Assembly (NCBI GenBank): GCA_936450465.1
Contig: OW388298.1
Span: 8,292,035-8,356,034, forward strand
DNA from: Gibbula magus
Taxonomy: Eukaryota; Mollusca; Gastropoda; Trochida; Trochidae
Reading direction: 5' to 3'
DNA: 64,000 bases
Shown in pieces: positions 38,346 through 49,845 of this stretch. Each line of letters starts with the position of its first letter. Positions within the stretch are counted from its first letter, which is position 1. The position numbers and the translations under genes are program-made. The notes below the pieces were generated by a model, which saw only the letters and a list, made by a program, of their open reading frames with translations, was not told where the DNA came from and ran no database searches.

Positions 38346-39004
38346 TGAATCGAAATTAAAGAGCAAGAAAGTCTACCGGTAATATGTTCTTAATAGCACA
38401 CTGCAGGGAATTAAATAAGGTGCGTCCAACGACCTGTAAGTTGGTAATTTTTTGTCGGAGCTAGAAACGTTTTGAGCTCTTTGCATAATTATACCTTGAA
38501 AATCGACTAAATCATACTTCTGGGTTTATTCCATCCAATGCATGCTCTAAAATGTTTACCTTCGTAGCTTTGTAAAAATGAGCATAGCACACTTTTACCA
38601 TCGATGGAATTTCGGTTCTGTAAACACATCAACATAACTTGCACCAGCCTCCATCACTGGCTAATTTAAGCCTTGCCTCAAATATTTTACTTCCTCTTGC
38701 TAGTGTATCGAAGCCCATTACCGATGTATTGAATTCAGGGAATGTGACAAGACTTAACTTAGCTTGTGATGGAGACGACTGTGATGGCATGCTTTGCTTG
38801 GTTGAGGATTTTTGACACATTTATACAGTTATTGATATTTATTATCATAAATTATAACCAGACTTGTTTTAAGATCTTCCTTACATTTGTAACTTAAGGG
38901 AATAGAATAGAGGCATTATATACAAAGAAGTAATTTATAAAACAAAATACTGTACCTGGATTAAACCTGTGTAAAGAAATACCGTGTCCTTACCACAGAC
39001 GATA

Positions 39005-39200
39005 TGCCACTATCACACACAACATGCCACTCTGTGCATTGTCATCTACCAGCCTGGGGTTAATTATATGATAAATATATGTCAATATATGTCAAAACAA
39101 CCAGGGATTAGAAGTGTATTAATATCCATTTAGTGTTTCGTTAGTTCTCCTTTATTTATCTGATTTATTGTACAAGACATTAGATAAAAGTAACAGCTAC
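39005..39200 (+). repeat. Block P, copy C1
   Basis: Carries a local duplication of atatatgtca (39077-39095) not seen in other copies. Confidence 0.65.
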
Positions 39201-39629
39201 TTAACGAGAGGTCACTGACATTTAGGTTGTTCAAGCCTTGAAACTGAAAAGTTCATGTCTTACCTCATACTCAGGCAATGTAAAGGTTTGTACCAATTGT
39301 AAAACATCCCCAACCCCCCAATCCTCCGGTACTGGACACAACATTGAGAATGCATCAACTAAAAGTATCAATTGACCCTTGTCTCAAGTTAAGACGAGCG
39401 TAAGTGCCATGCATTGATATTGATTTATGACTATATCGAGCTAACAGAACTTAAATACTTAGATGCTCCAGTTATTGGCTTATCTAGAGAACATTTTAAG
39501 TAATATTCAGAGCCCATATTGATTGTATGTATAAAAATATAACAGGGGCATTGGACATTGAATATAGTACACACGATTCAATGTTACTTGATTCATATGA
39601 CATGCACATCTGTACCTGCAACTTGTTTA

Positions 39630-39745
39630 TACTCACTCCTGATGTGGAGATGGGTATATTCTCCGAAACGTTGTGCAATTTCACATTTAAGAAGTTGTTA
39701 TCCAGAATATCATCTACCTGTTCTTAGTTTACTATGGCAACCTAA
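39630..39745 (+). ncRNA. Hammerhead-ribozyme-like motif and terminus, unit C
   Basis: CTGATG (39639-39644), then a 5-bp helix GGAGA/TCTCC (39646-39650 with 39660-39664) closed by a 9-base loop, then GAAAC (39665-39669). This is the hammerhead catalytic-core layout, except that the conserved A after CTGATG is T. It is followed by cacatttaagaagttgttat, a string I associate with Penelope-like element termini. Cleavage is unlikely with the changed core base. Unit A lacks this segment. Confidence 0.4.
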
Positions 39746-40209
39746 GTTGTTATAATGCCGCAGAGAGAAGCTCGTTTATGCAAAAATGCATTTATGGGAA
39801 AGTCATCATAACTCATTGACTTAGGTCTTAGGTGAGCATAGGACATGAACTGACAGCTCAGTAGCATTTCTGTCAAATGGTACAAAGGACGGAAGAACTG
39901 TGTCAAATGGCAGTGCCTATTCCTTAAACTGTATCGACAATATATTTGCACTTCTGTCTCATAGAATGACAAAAGTCTGAGATAAGAGCTGTTTGAAATG
40001 GTGCAGAGATTAATAACATTAATCACAGAAAAGGAAACACATTCAATAATGATTAAAGTGTCTTGTATTAAAGCTAATATAGAAATGTCAAGATTCCCAG
40101 TTATAGCGTTACAGCACACACTTTTACAGATTCGTTCTTTTAGTACCTTAACTGTTTTTTTTTATGAATTATACCCTCTGAAAAGCACTACAGGATTCAA
40201 GTAGTAATT

Positions 40210-41690
40210 CAATGAACAAAAGATATATAGTATCAATTCAATGTTTCCGGTAACTTGAGATTGAGGTGAAGCTGATAGTATTATTCCTAGTTCGAACATC
40301 TCAACAACAGATGTGTACAGTTTCTACATAGTTTGTAATTAGAAAATAATGTCATCTCCAATACCACATGTGCTAAAGCCTGATCATTCCAAAGTTATGA
40401 TAAGTACTTGTTTCCATTGTAACTCAAGCCACAGTCGCAAACGTGTGAGGAAAGGGTGATTAAACGTCAAATGTAATATAAAATAGTTATATGACCTGTT
40501 AAACATTACCAACCCAAATTTGTCTTGTTGGTTGTTTCAAAAATTACACTTGACTAATGTTGCGCGTCAGCAGTAGTGCCACTTTCGTGTTTCAATCAGA
40601 AATCCCTTTTTTCACCTTTAAATCGTCCCTAACTGAATAGACTAGCATTAAATCATTATCTTTTGGCAACAGTCAGTACTGATGCGAAACACCCTTCATA
40701 ACATTTGACCTGCTATTGGGCTTTAATTTTTTGGAATGGTTTTACTCGTCTACATGGTAAAATTGTTATTACACAACACAATTGCTTCTTTAATAGATTA
40801 ACAGATTTAATTTATATTTTATAAATATATTACCTAATCTACCACACATCGAAAACGACATTATCAGACAAAATGTCTCCTTAAAAAGATATACTCTCAT
40901 GATCACAAAAAAAATGAAAAAGATAAAGATATATTGAATGTTTGTAGTGATTAATAAGGGCATAAAAGTAAGACTATATTGCCATTTAAATTTTTATTTT
41001 TTATTATGAGTGTCATTACTTATACAGCGGTTACATTGCTTCAATAATATCAGAATCATTAAAAATCAGTGTTAGAATTAGTTGTGGGTTAATATGACGT
41101 AATGTTAGCTACACCTCCAATTTAAATTCATGGATTTCCAATAAAATGACACATTAAATTTTGGTACCTGGATAAAATTTAACAATGTCATATGAAAACA
41201 ATTAGGCCATGAAAAACAATACATTATCATAAGCTCAATTTTGCAGAATTTCTGAGCGTTGAAAGTAGACAATGAAGACAAATCATTTTAACTTCATAAA
41301 CATTATGTTGTCATGATCATTGTATCATTGTTAATACGAAAACCAAGATGGTATCATGTAACATACTGAAATTCGGTATATGACTAACATAACATATAAA
41401 TCCGTTGAAGGGGAATCAAATCCATCTAACTAATGCTGTTTTATGGGAGTAGTGGGGAATTAACAGTTGGGTCGTTATCAAATACACTAACAGTAGACAT
41501 TGCTACTAGAAGTCACCCATAGCTTAAACCGGAGAGGATATCTGTCACTCCATTAGTGGAAATCCAAAGATCTTTATAGGATTGCTGTTTATCAGAACAT
41601 TGTATCAGAACCATTGTCTGGGCTCATGTTACCCATATACACCCCCATAGTTGTTCATGGTTGGGGTTGATTGCTGGGAGTTTATATCAT
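40210..41690. other. Unit C non-coding spacer
   Basis: AT-rich; patches match B 27020-27950 and A 15600-16150. No gene or array. Confidence 0.5.
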
Positions 41691-42022
41691 ATATGTCCTT
41701 CGGTTTAGTCTTTAGAATACAGTAGCGTATGTTTATGATTGAATGTTTAGTTAATATCACATATATCTTGCGATAAACTCTTCAGAGCTAAGTACTAAGT
41801 ATAGCTTTGCTCAAATAGTATCATCTGTCCTCTTTAAAGTATACTATGATCATATTTTGGAACAAAATGATCTCATTATCCATACCATCCACGTATACTA
41901 GTAACGTACGTCCCGTTTGATCTAGAACAATCCATATGAAAATGAAGGAAACTGATCGTATATTGTTGGTCTCAATCACATGTAATCCTCAATTTACATT
42001 CTCCCGTTTCTAGATATATGTA

Positions 42023-42269
42023 TATAAAAGGTCCGAGCGAGCTTTAGATTGATCAATTTATTAATTAGCTTTGATGCTTGACCCTGTGTTTGGCAAGAAG
42101 CTGGTTATCTTCACGATATAATATTTCATTAACTCCAAATAATCAGATGGTCTTAGACGACGATTTTAACTTATCACACCTGTGATGAACCATGCCCCAT
42201 ATGTAATCCAGGAATTACCATGAAAAGAATGGTTTCACTGGCTGATGCATTCCGGGAGCAGTATAAAAG
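42023..42269 (+). promoter_or_regulatory. Two TATAAAAG boxes in unit C
   Basis: TATAAAAG at 42023-42030 (followed by gtccgagcga) and at 42262-42269 (followed by gagg). The homologous bases are altered in A (gtatcaaagg; tataatag) and B (gtataagaag; gtataggat). No transcript or frame downstream is recognisable, so this is only a promoter-like signal. Confidence 0.2.
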
Positions 42270-43666
42270 GAGGAAAATATTACTGTATCACATAACATTT
42301 ACAACGACGATGCACAATATATGGACTCCAGTTAAGAGGGAGCTGGACATGTTAAATCAATGCTGTTTCTAAAAGTGGAAGAAATAGCATTGAGTTCTAA
42401 TCAAATATCATTCAAGTAGACGATAGAAGTCGCCCTTAACCTACATCGGAGTGGAAATCTGTCACCCCATTACTGGAAATCAAAATGTCTTTATTGGATT
42501 TCTATTTGTAACAGACATGATGGTAGCAGAATACCGAGTCGAATGTCTAGGATGTTATTGGATATACAAACAATCTATTTAAGGAGAGATGGGACGATGA
42601 AATGGAATATTTTAGAATATGCTTATTTTTTTTAAACAGCAAGTTTATTATGTCTTTTATCAAAAAAATTGAAGAATATTTTGGGGTCACCAAAAGATTT
42701 AAAGACTTATCAGCATTCATAGTAATACCCCTGTCAGCAAATTGGACTATGTTTAACCGATTTCACCTACTTAAATGAAGCGCAAGCTTTCAACGATTAA
42801 ACTCTTAATCCTTTCAGATACAATTTAATCACATACGCGAAGACATAGCACGTCTAACTTTTGAAAGTTAATGAACTTACAAACAGGGAAAGATTTCTTT
42901 ATTTCATCTTCCCTGGAGATTATAAGAGTTTATTAAAGACATGGACAGCAATTGAAAATGGGCAAACTTTAAAAGGTTAAATGATCATTAGTATGTACAG
43001 CAGATTTAACAGCCTTACACATGCAATACAACACGTTATTAAACATTGCACCGTTTTGTTCAATATGCAACAAGGGAATTCTTCACTCAAACATTACATT
43101 CAGCAATGTTTATCTCTCTTTAACATTTGTCTTTTATCTTAGTTGAAGAGATTATTGTAATTTTGATTCTCAAACCATGAAACAATTTGGTGTGAATGTG
43201 AAAGTGATATTTTAATTCTATCAATACATTCTGTTATCAGGAGTTTTGATTGTGCTTCTGATCTTTTAAAAGAGAAAATGAAGTTTGTTCTGGGAACAGT
43301 TTCCATAATTTGTTTGTTGGAACTAATTATACCTCTGCAATGTTTTGATGACTTTCTCAACATTGTCACATACATGTAACATGTTTGTTGATTGGCTTAT
43401 GAACGACTTTGAAATGTGCAGGTTAAATTGGTCTGAATATCCGAATCATTGGAATAGATAGTCCCTTTAACATTAGACGTGACATGTTGATCGATGTTAC
43501 CGTTATTTTTTATTATGTTTACAAATGATGTTCTGTCCAATATATCTTTGTTGAAGCCATTCCTGGAATATCAACATACCTAACTGTGATAAAACAGCAG
43601 TAACAAACCGTAAGTTAACATTGTGTAAAGGAACGCCATTTACACAACACATGTGGTTCACAGATT

Positions 43667-43840
43667 CTATGTCAATATCACACATAACATGCCACTCCAT
43701 GCACTGTTATCTACAAGCCCAATGTTATTGACATGGTCAATATTTGTCATAACAACGAGTAATGGGAAGTCCATTTACATCCATTAAATGTTTCGTTTGT
43801 GTTCTCTCTGAATCAGATAATCGATGATAAAGTACCAGAC
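43667..43840 (+). repeat. Block P, copy C2
   Basis: Closest to A2 by eye; followed, as in A, by agtaccagac and aagggcactacctttttag. Confidence 0.7.
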
Positions 43841-44006
43841 AAAACACAGGGAAGGGCACTACCTTTTTAGATATACTCATGTTCAGTCTAACTGCAAAAT
43901 AATCAAGCCCCGAACGAGAGTGAACAATATTTCACGTTCATCTGAAAATAGATATCCAGATTGAGAAGCAGAAGGAAAGGGGTTTAATAACACGAATAGA
44001 CTGTAC

Positions 44007-44246
44007 GTTAAAAGTACGAGTTATCTCCCTTGACAGTATCGAACTCGAATAGAATGTACGTCTGTTTAATCTGACCTTGATTCAAGTTTGCTAATGAATA
44101 AGCCATATTAAACTAACAACTGGTTATGTTAACTCTATGGATGTAGCATTCTAACAAATGAAGCCATATCTGTTAACTGTAAACATGTCATCGGTGGATG
44201 TGTGACTACATTAAAAGTGCGAGTTATCTCCCTTGACAGTATCATG
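44007..44246 (+). repeat. Pair of short repeats gagttatctcccttgacagt
   Basis: Two copies of a 30-odd-bp sequence (about 44008-44037 and 44215-44246). gttatctccctt is a frequent motif of mollusc dispersed elements. It lies at the right edge of unit C. Confidence 0.5.
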
Positions 44247-44683
44247 CTGTTACAGCACTTATTGGAAAGTGGAAGGCAGGGGACGACACAAATCTATCAC
44301 TCATGAAATTCAAGCACGAGTCCTGAAATAGCTTATGGGAGTGAACAGATTCTTAAACTGTTATCGCATATTCAATCATTAGGGTCTCCCTAAAACCGCG
44401 CTCATTGTTGCTGCACTGTCTCTCGGTGAGTGGTTATCATTGAATCAAGATTGAATCAAAAAGATTGATCCAATGATGTGGTCAAGGAATTGGATCACTC
44501 TTCAAACACGTTGTTCTAGGGTTTTTTTTAACATTAAACGACTAATTGCTAATATTCGACTTTGTAGTATAAACATAAGTAAATAATGTGACACAACATC
44601 CGTAAGCTAAATACAATAGTTTTTCTTTATTTACACCGACTCAATTAATTCCTGCTTTAACAAAGAAAGACAAAGTTGAGTAT

Positions 44684-44831
44684 GTTTGTAGAGTGTCGGC
44701 TCAGGATGGCTGTAGCTCAGTTTGTAGAGTGTCTGCTCATCACCCGGAACGTCCGGTTTCGATTATCGGCCGCGTCATACCAAAAGACGTTGAAAGATGG
44801 GAGTTGTTGCTTCCTTCCTAGGCGCTCAGGA
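44684..44831 (+). mobile_element. tRNA-derived SINE with duplicated head
   Basis: tagctcagtttgtagagtg (A-box) and ggtttcgatta (degenerate B-box) are followed by the SINE-style body ccgcgtcataccaaaagacg, gatgggagttgttgcttcct, ggcgctcagg. Part of the head, gtttgtagagtgtcggctca (44684-44703), is repeated 36 bp later as gtttgtagagtgtctgctca. It is not a functional tRNA: the B-box carries an extra T and the acceptor stem is absent. Confidence 0.75.
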
Positions 44832-45520
44832 TGATTGACTACCGTTGCAGATTAGCTGCCAGGTGCCATTGGCACAAACTAAATTTCCAAATTTACATTG
44901 TAATGATAACAATAAAGTATCTTTATTGTCATATTATTATTAAAAGCAATGCTTTAAATCCCAAGAATAATAGCGTTTTCACCCCATATCGTTCAACAAA
45001 ATTATCTAACCACATCAAGCAAATCAGTTCTGGCATAGAGATGAATATATACATTCTTTTGAGATTGGAAGATTGTATGTTTGCCCTTTGTATCCACAAT
45101 ATATTCTATTCAACTATTTTCCAAACATAAGCTTACCCATTTCCATATCAAAATGTGGCCTCAGTGCACCGATCTTCTAATGTGTATGTATGGAAATAGA
45201 TCTGCACATAATACAAGAAATAAGTAGTCAAACACAGAGTAGTTCTGTCAGATAGAGTCGATTTTGAATGTTCTTGGTGAAAATATTTCTCGTCAAGAGA
45301 TATATACAAGATTTCATTCATGGAAGTATCTTACTTAATATTCAATATCTGTTCAAACACACATTGGATACTTAAATTGTTGGTATGTTTGGTATTTAAG
45401 GACATATTTATTTTTATGAAATATGGTTATTATGTTAGTATGACCAGATAATGATTTGAAATTTCAAATTCAGTTAAGTTGACTTCTAAACGATTCATAT
45501 AACTCTATCTAAACTCATTC

Positions 45521-45572
45521 AATGGCTGCAATACTGCCAAAGCGATGTTAAGCAATATCTCACTCACTCAAT
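45521..45572 (+). mobile_element. SINE tail fragment, abalone type
   Basis: ggctgcaatactgcc, gcgatgttaagcaatat, ctcactcactca: the 3' end of a SINE family that I recall as abundant in abalone. Only the tail is present. Confidence 0.6.
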
Positions 45573-47504
45573 ATAAGCCTTCTCCATCACTGAATTATAG
45601 CCGTCACTGTTTTATGAAGCATTTGAACTGTGATGCTTATTGGTTCTTAAAGAGAGATACAAGGGAAGTGTCATTCTCCATCAGTGTATTCATACATGAT
45701 TATGTGATTGTGTAAGACGCATTTGACCCGTGGCACTCACCGATTCCTAAATAGAGGTACAACAGGGTTGTGTACATGTATAAATATATAGTTTTCATTG
45801 TCAAAGTATCCAAAGTACAGTTCAGCACTTGCATGAGTTCACTGGTCATGCTGGATGAACATTGGTGGTATGTTTACTGAAAACGCACATATCGATGCAA
45901 GTATCAAGTATGGATGTTAATGACTCATACATATTCACGATGAAGCACTGTCATTTTCACGAGCCTACCTGGTAACATCAGGCTCACAGAGACAGGATTA
46001 TGTCATTGTCGGTAACCATTTCCTGATTCTACGATAACAGATTTAACAACGTTATAGATGGATATCGTTCCAGCAATCTATTTCATATCATTAGTGTAAA
46101 AAGGTTGCCATATCTCATGATCAAACCAATACATTGGTTAACACAATATTTAAAATAAAATTGTGATTTTCTTTTAATTGATGTTTAAAAGCTAACTTCA
46201 TTTCTAGTTGAAAGTAACTGTTTTAGATAAACTTATTTGAGAGTTCTTTCGTCAAACTAATCTAGAAACTAGAGTCACGGACCTAATACTACGTCTAAAT
46301 GAAGCTTAATACTGTAATAACTTGACAGTTTAGTAGGTGTGTTATCAAAACATAAATATCGAAGATTGAATTTGGAAAACATACCGACATTGCAATACCT
46401 ACATCAACCACATAAACTGTATTGCACGTCTGTGTTACTACCTTAAAGTTTACATCGGTATATGATAAAACAGTTATCTCAATGCAGGCAGTGAGACGTT
46501 GAGAGCATCTGTAAACAGTAGTTACAGTTCCATGACAGCATCAAAACATGATCTGACCTGGAATAACCAATCGGTACACACATAAATATCGGTAAACAAA
46601 CAGACCTCGGTAAATAAATAAACCCCTATATTCAAATAACTTCATCTCCGGCCAATTAGCAAAAAAATAGATCAAATGGAACATTAACGGGAAAATACGT
46701 AAACAAATCCATGGAAATCAGCGAGGACGCCATATATTGACGTGTAATGAGCATGCGCTACCGATACCACATGTGGTACTTATACATAACCTGGGAGCCT
46801 CTGACTCTTCTTTCTATAAACAGATGGGAGGCTCTGGTATTTGTCACACAGCAGTCAGTGACTTGTAAATCTTCCACGTATATGCTTATCTCGCGCCTCT
46901 GACACAGTGCAGACACGGATGTTGTCAGAGTCGTCATCAGGTATTCAGGGCCAGCTACGTTCAGCAAATCTTATTAACAGAGTCTTGGCATAAACAGCTG
47001 ACCCAATTACACTCTTGCAACAGTTGAATTCATTCTTAAAATGGTGAAATAGTGTGGGTTACAACCAATGAAAAACTAAAACTTTCATGAACTATTACTA
47101 ATGAACACATAATTGGATGTAGTATTAGCATATAGGAAACAGTGTATAAAACCTATATCGACAATACACAATGTCATATACAATGCATTACAGTCGGATT
47201 GTCTTTTGGAACATTACGCACATGAGAAGAGACATTAAATGACATTACATTTATGATGACATTTTTTTCTCACTTAATTTCTTTTTGAAGGTACCATACA
47301 TATACACAATCAAACATTTTCAACATATATAACATTGCATATTATCTACCATAACAGTCGGCATGTGGGTTAACATGGTATACATTTTCATTTCAACCTA
47401 GCAGAAAATGAAAAGAGATTATGCAAAAAGACTGTGGCATGAAGACCAAAATGACATGGATTTTTTATATCTACATTCTGTAAAAAGCATCTGCTTTCTA
47501 ACGT
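45573..47504. other. Unique-looking AT-rich DNA
   Basis: No gene called. The minus-strand frame 46758-46967 is GC-richer than its surroundings but has no ATG at its start and no similarity I recognise. A first, isolated copy of the 79-bp satellite sequence is at about 47210-47270. Confidence 0.45.
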
Positions 47505-48735
47505 CGTAAGTGACATTTATGATAACATAACATCTATAATAACTTTACATTTGGAGCATTTAGCACATGAGGAGAGACATTAAATGACATTACATTAATG
47601 ATAACATAACATCTATAATAACTTTACATTTGGAGCATTTAGCACATGAGGAGAGACATTAAATGACAACACATTTATGATAACATAACATCTATAATAA
47701 CTTTACATTTGGAACATTTAGCACATGAGGAGAGACATTAAATGACATTACATTTATGATAACATAACATCTATAATAACTTTACATTTGGAACATTTAG
47801 CACATGAGGAGAGACATTAATGACATTACATTTATGATAACATAACATCTACAATAACTTTACATTTGGAACATTTAGCACATAAGGAGAGACATTAATG
47901 ACATTACATTTATGATAACATAACATCTACAATAACTTTACATTTGGAACATTTAGCACATAAGGAGATACATTAATGACATTACATTTATGATAACATA
48001 ACATCTACAATAACTTTACATTTGGAACATTTAGCACATGAGGAGAGACATTAAATAACATTACATTTATGATAACATACAATCTATAATAACTTTACAT
48101 TTGGAACATTTAGCACATAAGGAGAGACATTAATGACATTACATTTATGATAACATAACATCTACAATAACTTTACATTTGGAACATTTAGCACATAAGG
48201 AGAGACATTAATGACATTACATTTATGATAACATAACATCTACAATAACTTTACATTTGGAACATTTAGCCATGAGGAGAGACATTAAATAACATTACAT
48301 TTATGATAACATAACATCTACAATAACTTTACATTTGGAACATTTAGCCATGAGGAGAGACATTAAATAACATTACATTTATGATAACATAAAATCTATA
48401 ATAACTTTACATTTGGAACATTTAGCACTTAGGGAGAGACATTAAATGACATTACATTTATGATAACATAACATCTACAATAACTTTACATTTGGAACAT
48501 TTAGCCATGAGGAGAGACATTAAATAACATTACATTTATGATAACATAACATCTACAATAACTTTACATTTGGAACATTTAGCCATGAGGAGAGACATTA
48601 AATAACATTACATTTATGATAACATAACGTCTATAATAACTTTACATTTGGAACATTTAGCACTTAGGGAGAGACATTAACTGACATTACAATTATGATA
48701 ACTTTACATCTATAATAACTTTACATTTATAACAA
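47505..48735 (+). repeat. 79-bp minisatellite, about 15 copies
   Basis: Units read gacattaaatgacattacat, ttatgataacataacatcta, taataactttacatttggaa, catttagcacatgagga. Deletion variants (tagccatgag; attaatgac) give 76- to 79-bp units and recur in groups, showing local amplification. Confidence 0.9.
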
Positions 48736-48968
48736 GTTGTATTTCAAAAGAGAATGCCTATTAATCATATATATTTCTGATTCATTATTTGTCATCTTCC
48801 TCAACATACAAACGTACATTTAGACATATGTGTCATCAAAGCGAAACACAATGTAAATACACAAACATATTCTGTTTATCTCAAGGGTTCTGTGTTTGTA
48901 TATTGTACGATATCTTATTGGTAAATTACATTACCTAATGACGGTGTTTCAGATCTATATACATAAAG

Positions 48969-49286
48969 ATGAAGTTTATTCCATTATGTGTATGCGTATA
49001 TGTATGTGTATTATTTTATGCCTTCTCCCAGTTGAAACATATTTATATTATTAAAAACCAAAAACTACAAAAACGGGTTAACCCTTATAAATCATGTCAA
49101 CGTATCATTTATGAGATTTTTACAGTTGGATGCGCAATGAGAGCGCCATTATACAGACATAAGAGCATAAGCGGTAAGATGATGCATCATGGGAATATTG
49201 CATCATCTCCTGGAACCAATAGTCCCATTGGATGTAACAATTGGATGATAAATCGGTTATCTAGATACCAGGATATAACAGTGTGA
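48969..49286 (+). CDS. Candidate small secreted peptide exon, function unknown
   Basis: An ATG frame of 105 codons. Residues 1-20 (MKFIPLCVCVYVCVLFYAFS) look like a signal peptide. A dibasic KR follows at residues 35-36, then a stretch with two Cys 12 positions apart (SCQRIIYEIFTVGC). That is the Cys spacing of insulin/relaxin B chains, with hydrophobic residues at +4, +7 and +8, but the usual Gly after each Cys is missing. A strong donor, gcg|gtaaga, ends a possible first exon at 49173. No A-chain (CCxxxC) exon was found up to 52 kb. It may be a chance frame in AT-rich DNA; the family assignment is only a suggestion. Confidence 0.2.
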   Translation: MKFIPLCVCVYVCVLFYAFSQLKHIYIIKNQKLQKRVNPYKSCQRIIYEIFTVGCAMRAPLYRHKSISGKMMHHGNIASSPGTNSPIGCNNWMINRLSRYQDITV

Positions 49287-49778
49287 GAGGCAGCAATGGG
49301 AATTGTCGGTCAGCAAGTACGAATAATTATGTGAATATAGAGGAGGAGAAGCGGTTTGGGGGCATCGAGCTTTCTTAACAAGAACATTTAACACCCATAA
49401 TCTAATATCTAACATCAGGTTCACAATTATACAAAACTGTTATAGTGTTGCTGTGTTGTTTATCTCGTGACGGTTCATTAAAGGATACGGATGTGTGATG
49501 TTAATTGAACTATCTCCGATGTTATACCTCCTCGTTAGAGATGTGATAGAGTGAGATTAGATGTCGACTTAGGTAAGCGAGGTTAGATCGGGTATACTGT
49601 CACTGTCCAGTATTTCATATCTGTCATTGCGATTTGTATTCAATAGATAAGACTTGGAACACCCTTCTTGTACGAACATGTGGTTAATGCGTTTGAGCTC
49701 TGCTAGAATTAGCGAGCAATGGGCAGTACTTTGTAAAATGAGTCCCATATCGCTACATTGTTCAGGTTGTTGAATCTA

Positions 49779-49845
49779 TGGTGAGATTCAAACTCTGAAA
49801 ATCTTAACCCGAAGGCAAGCAGGATAATCACTGGACAACCTTACA
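49779..49845 (-). mobile_element. tRNA-like relic (SINE head or tRNA pseudogene)
   Basis: Minus strand: gttgtccagtgattatcctg (A-box-like), cttgccttcgggttaagat, gagtttgaatctc (B-box-like). The loop would read CGG. Stems are poor, so it is not a working tRNA. Confidence 0.4.

Larger units (their letters stand above)
35120..44170 (+). repeat. Tandem segmental duplication, unit C
   Basis: The shortest unit. R1 (35140-35540), R2 (36830-37290, not expanded), the atggatgaactgt site (37918), the core (38165-38345), P1 (39005), the atcgagctaa block (39436), the gacacatt..ggtacctgg block (41140), about 1.7 copies of the 70-bp repeat (41700-41790), Q (42414-42560) and P2 (43667). It lacks the region matching 17.3-18.2 kb of A and has no clear private transposon. 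Confidence 0.8.

Noticed and set aside
46758..46967. GC-richer minus-strand frame of 69 codons
   Set aside because: No ATG at the frame start, no donor or acceptor of note, no known domain.
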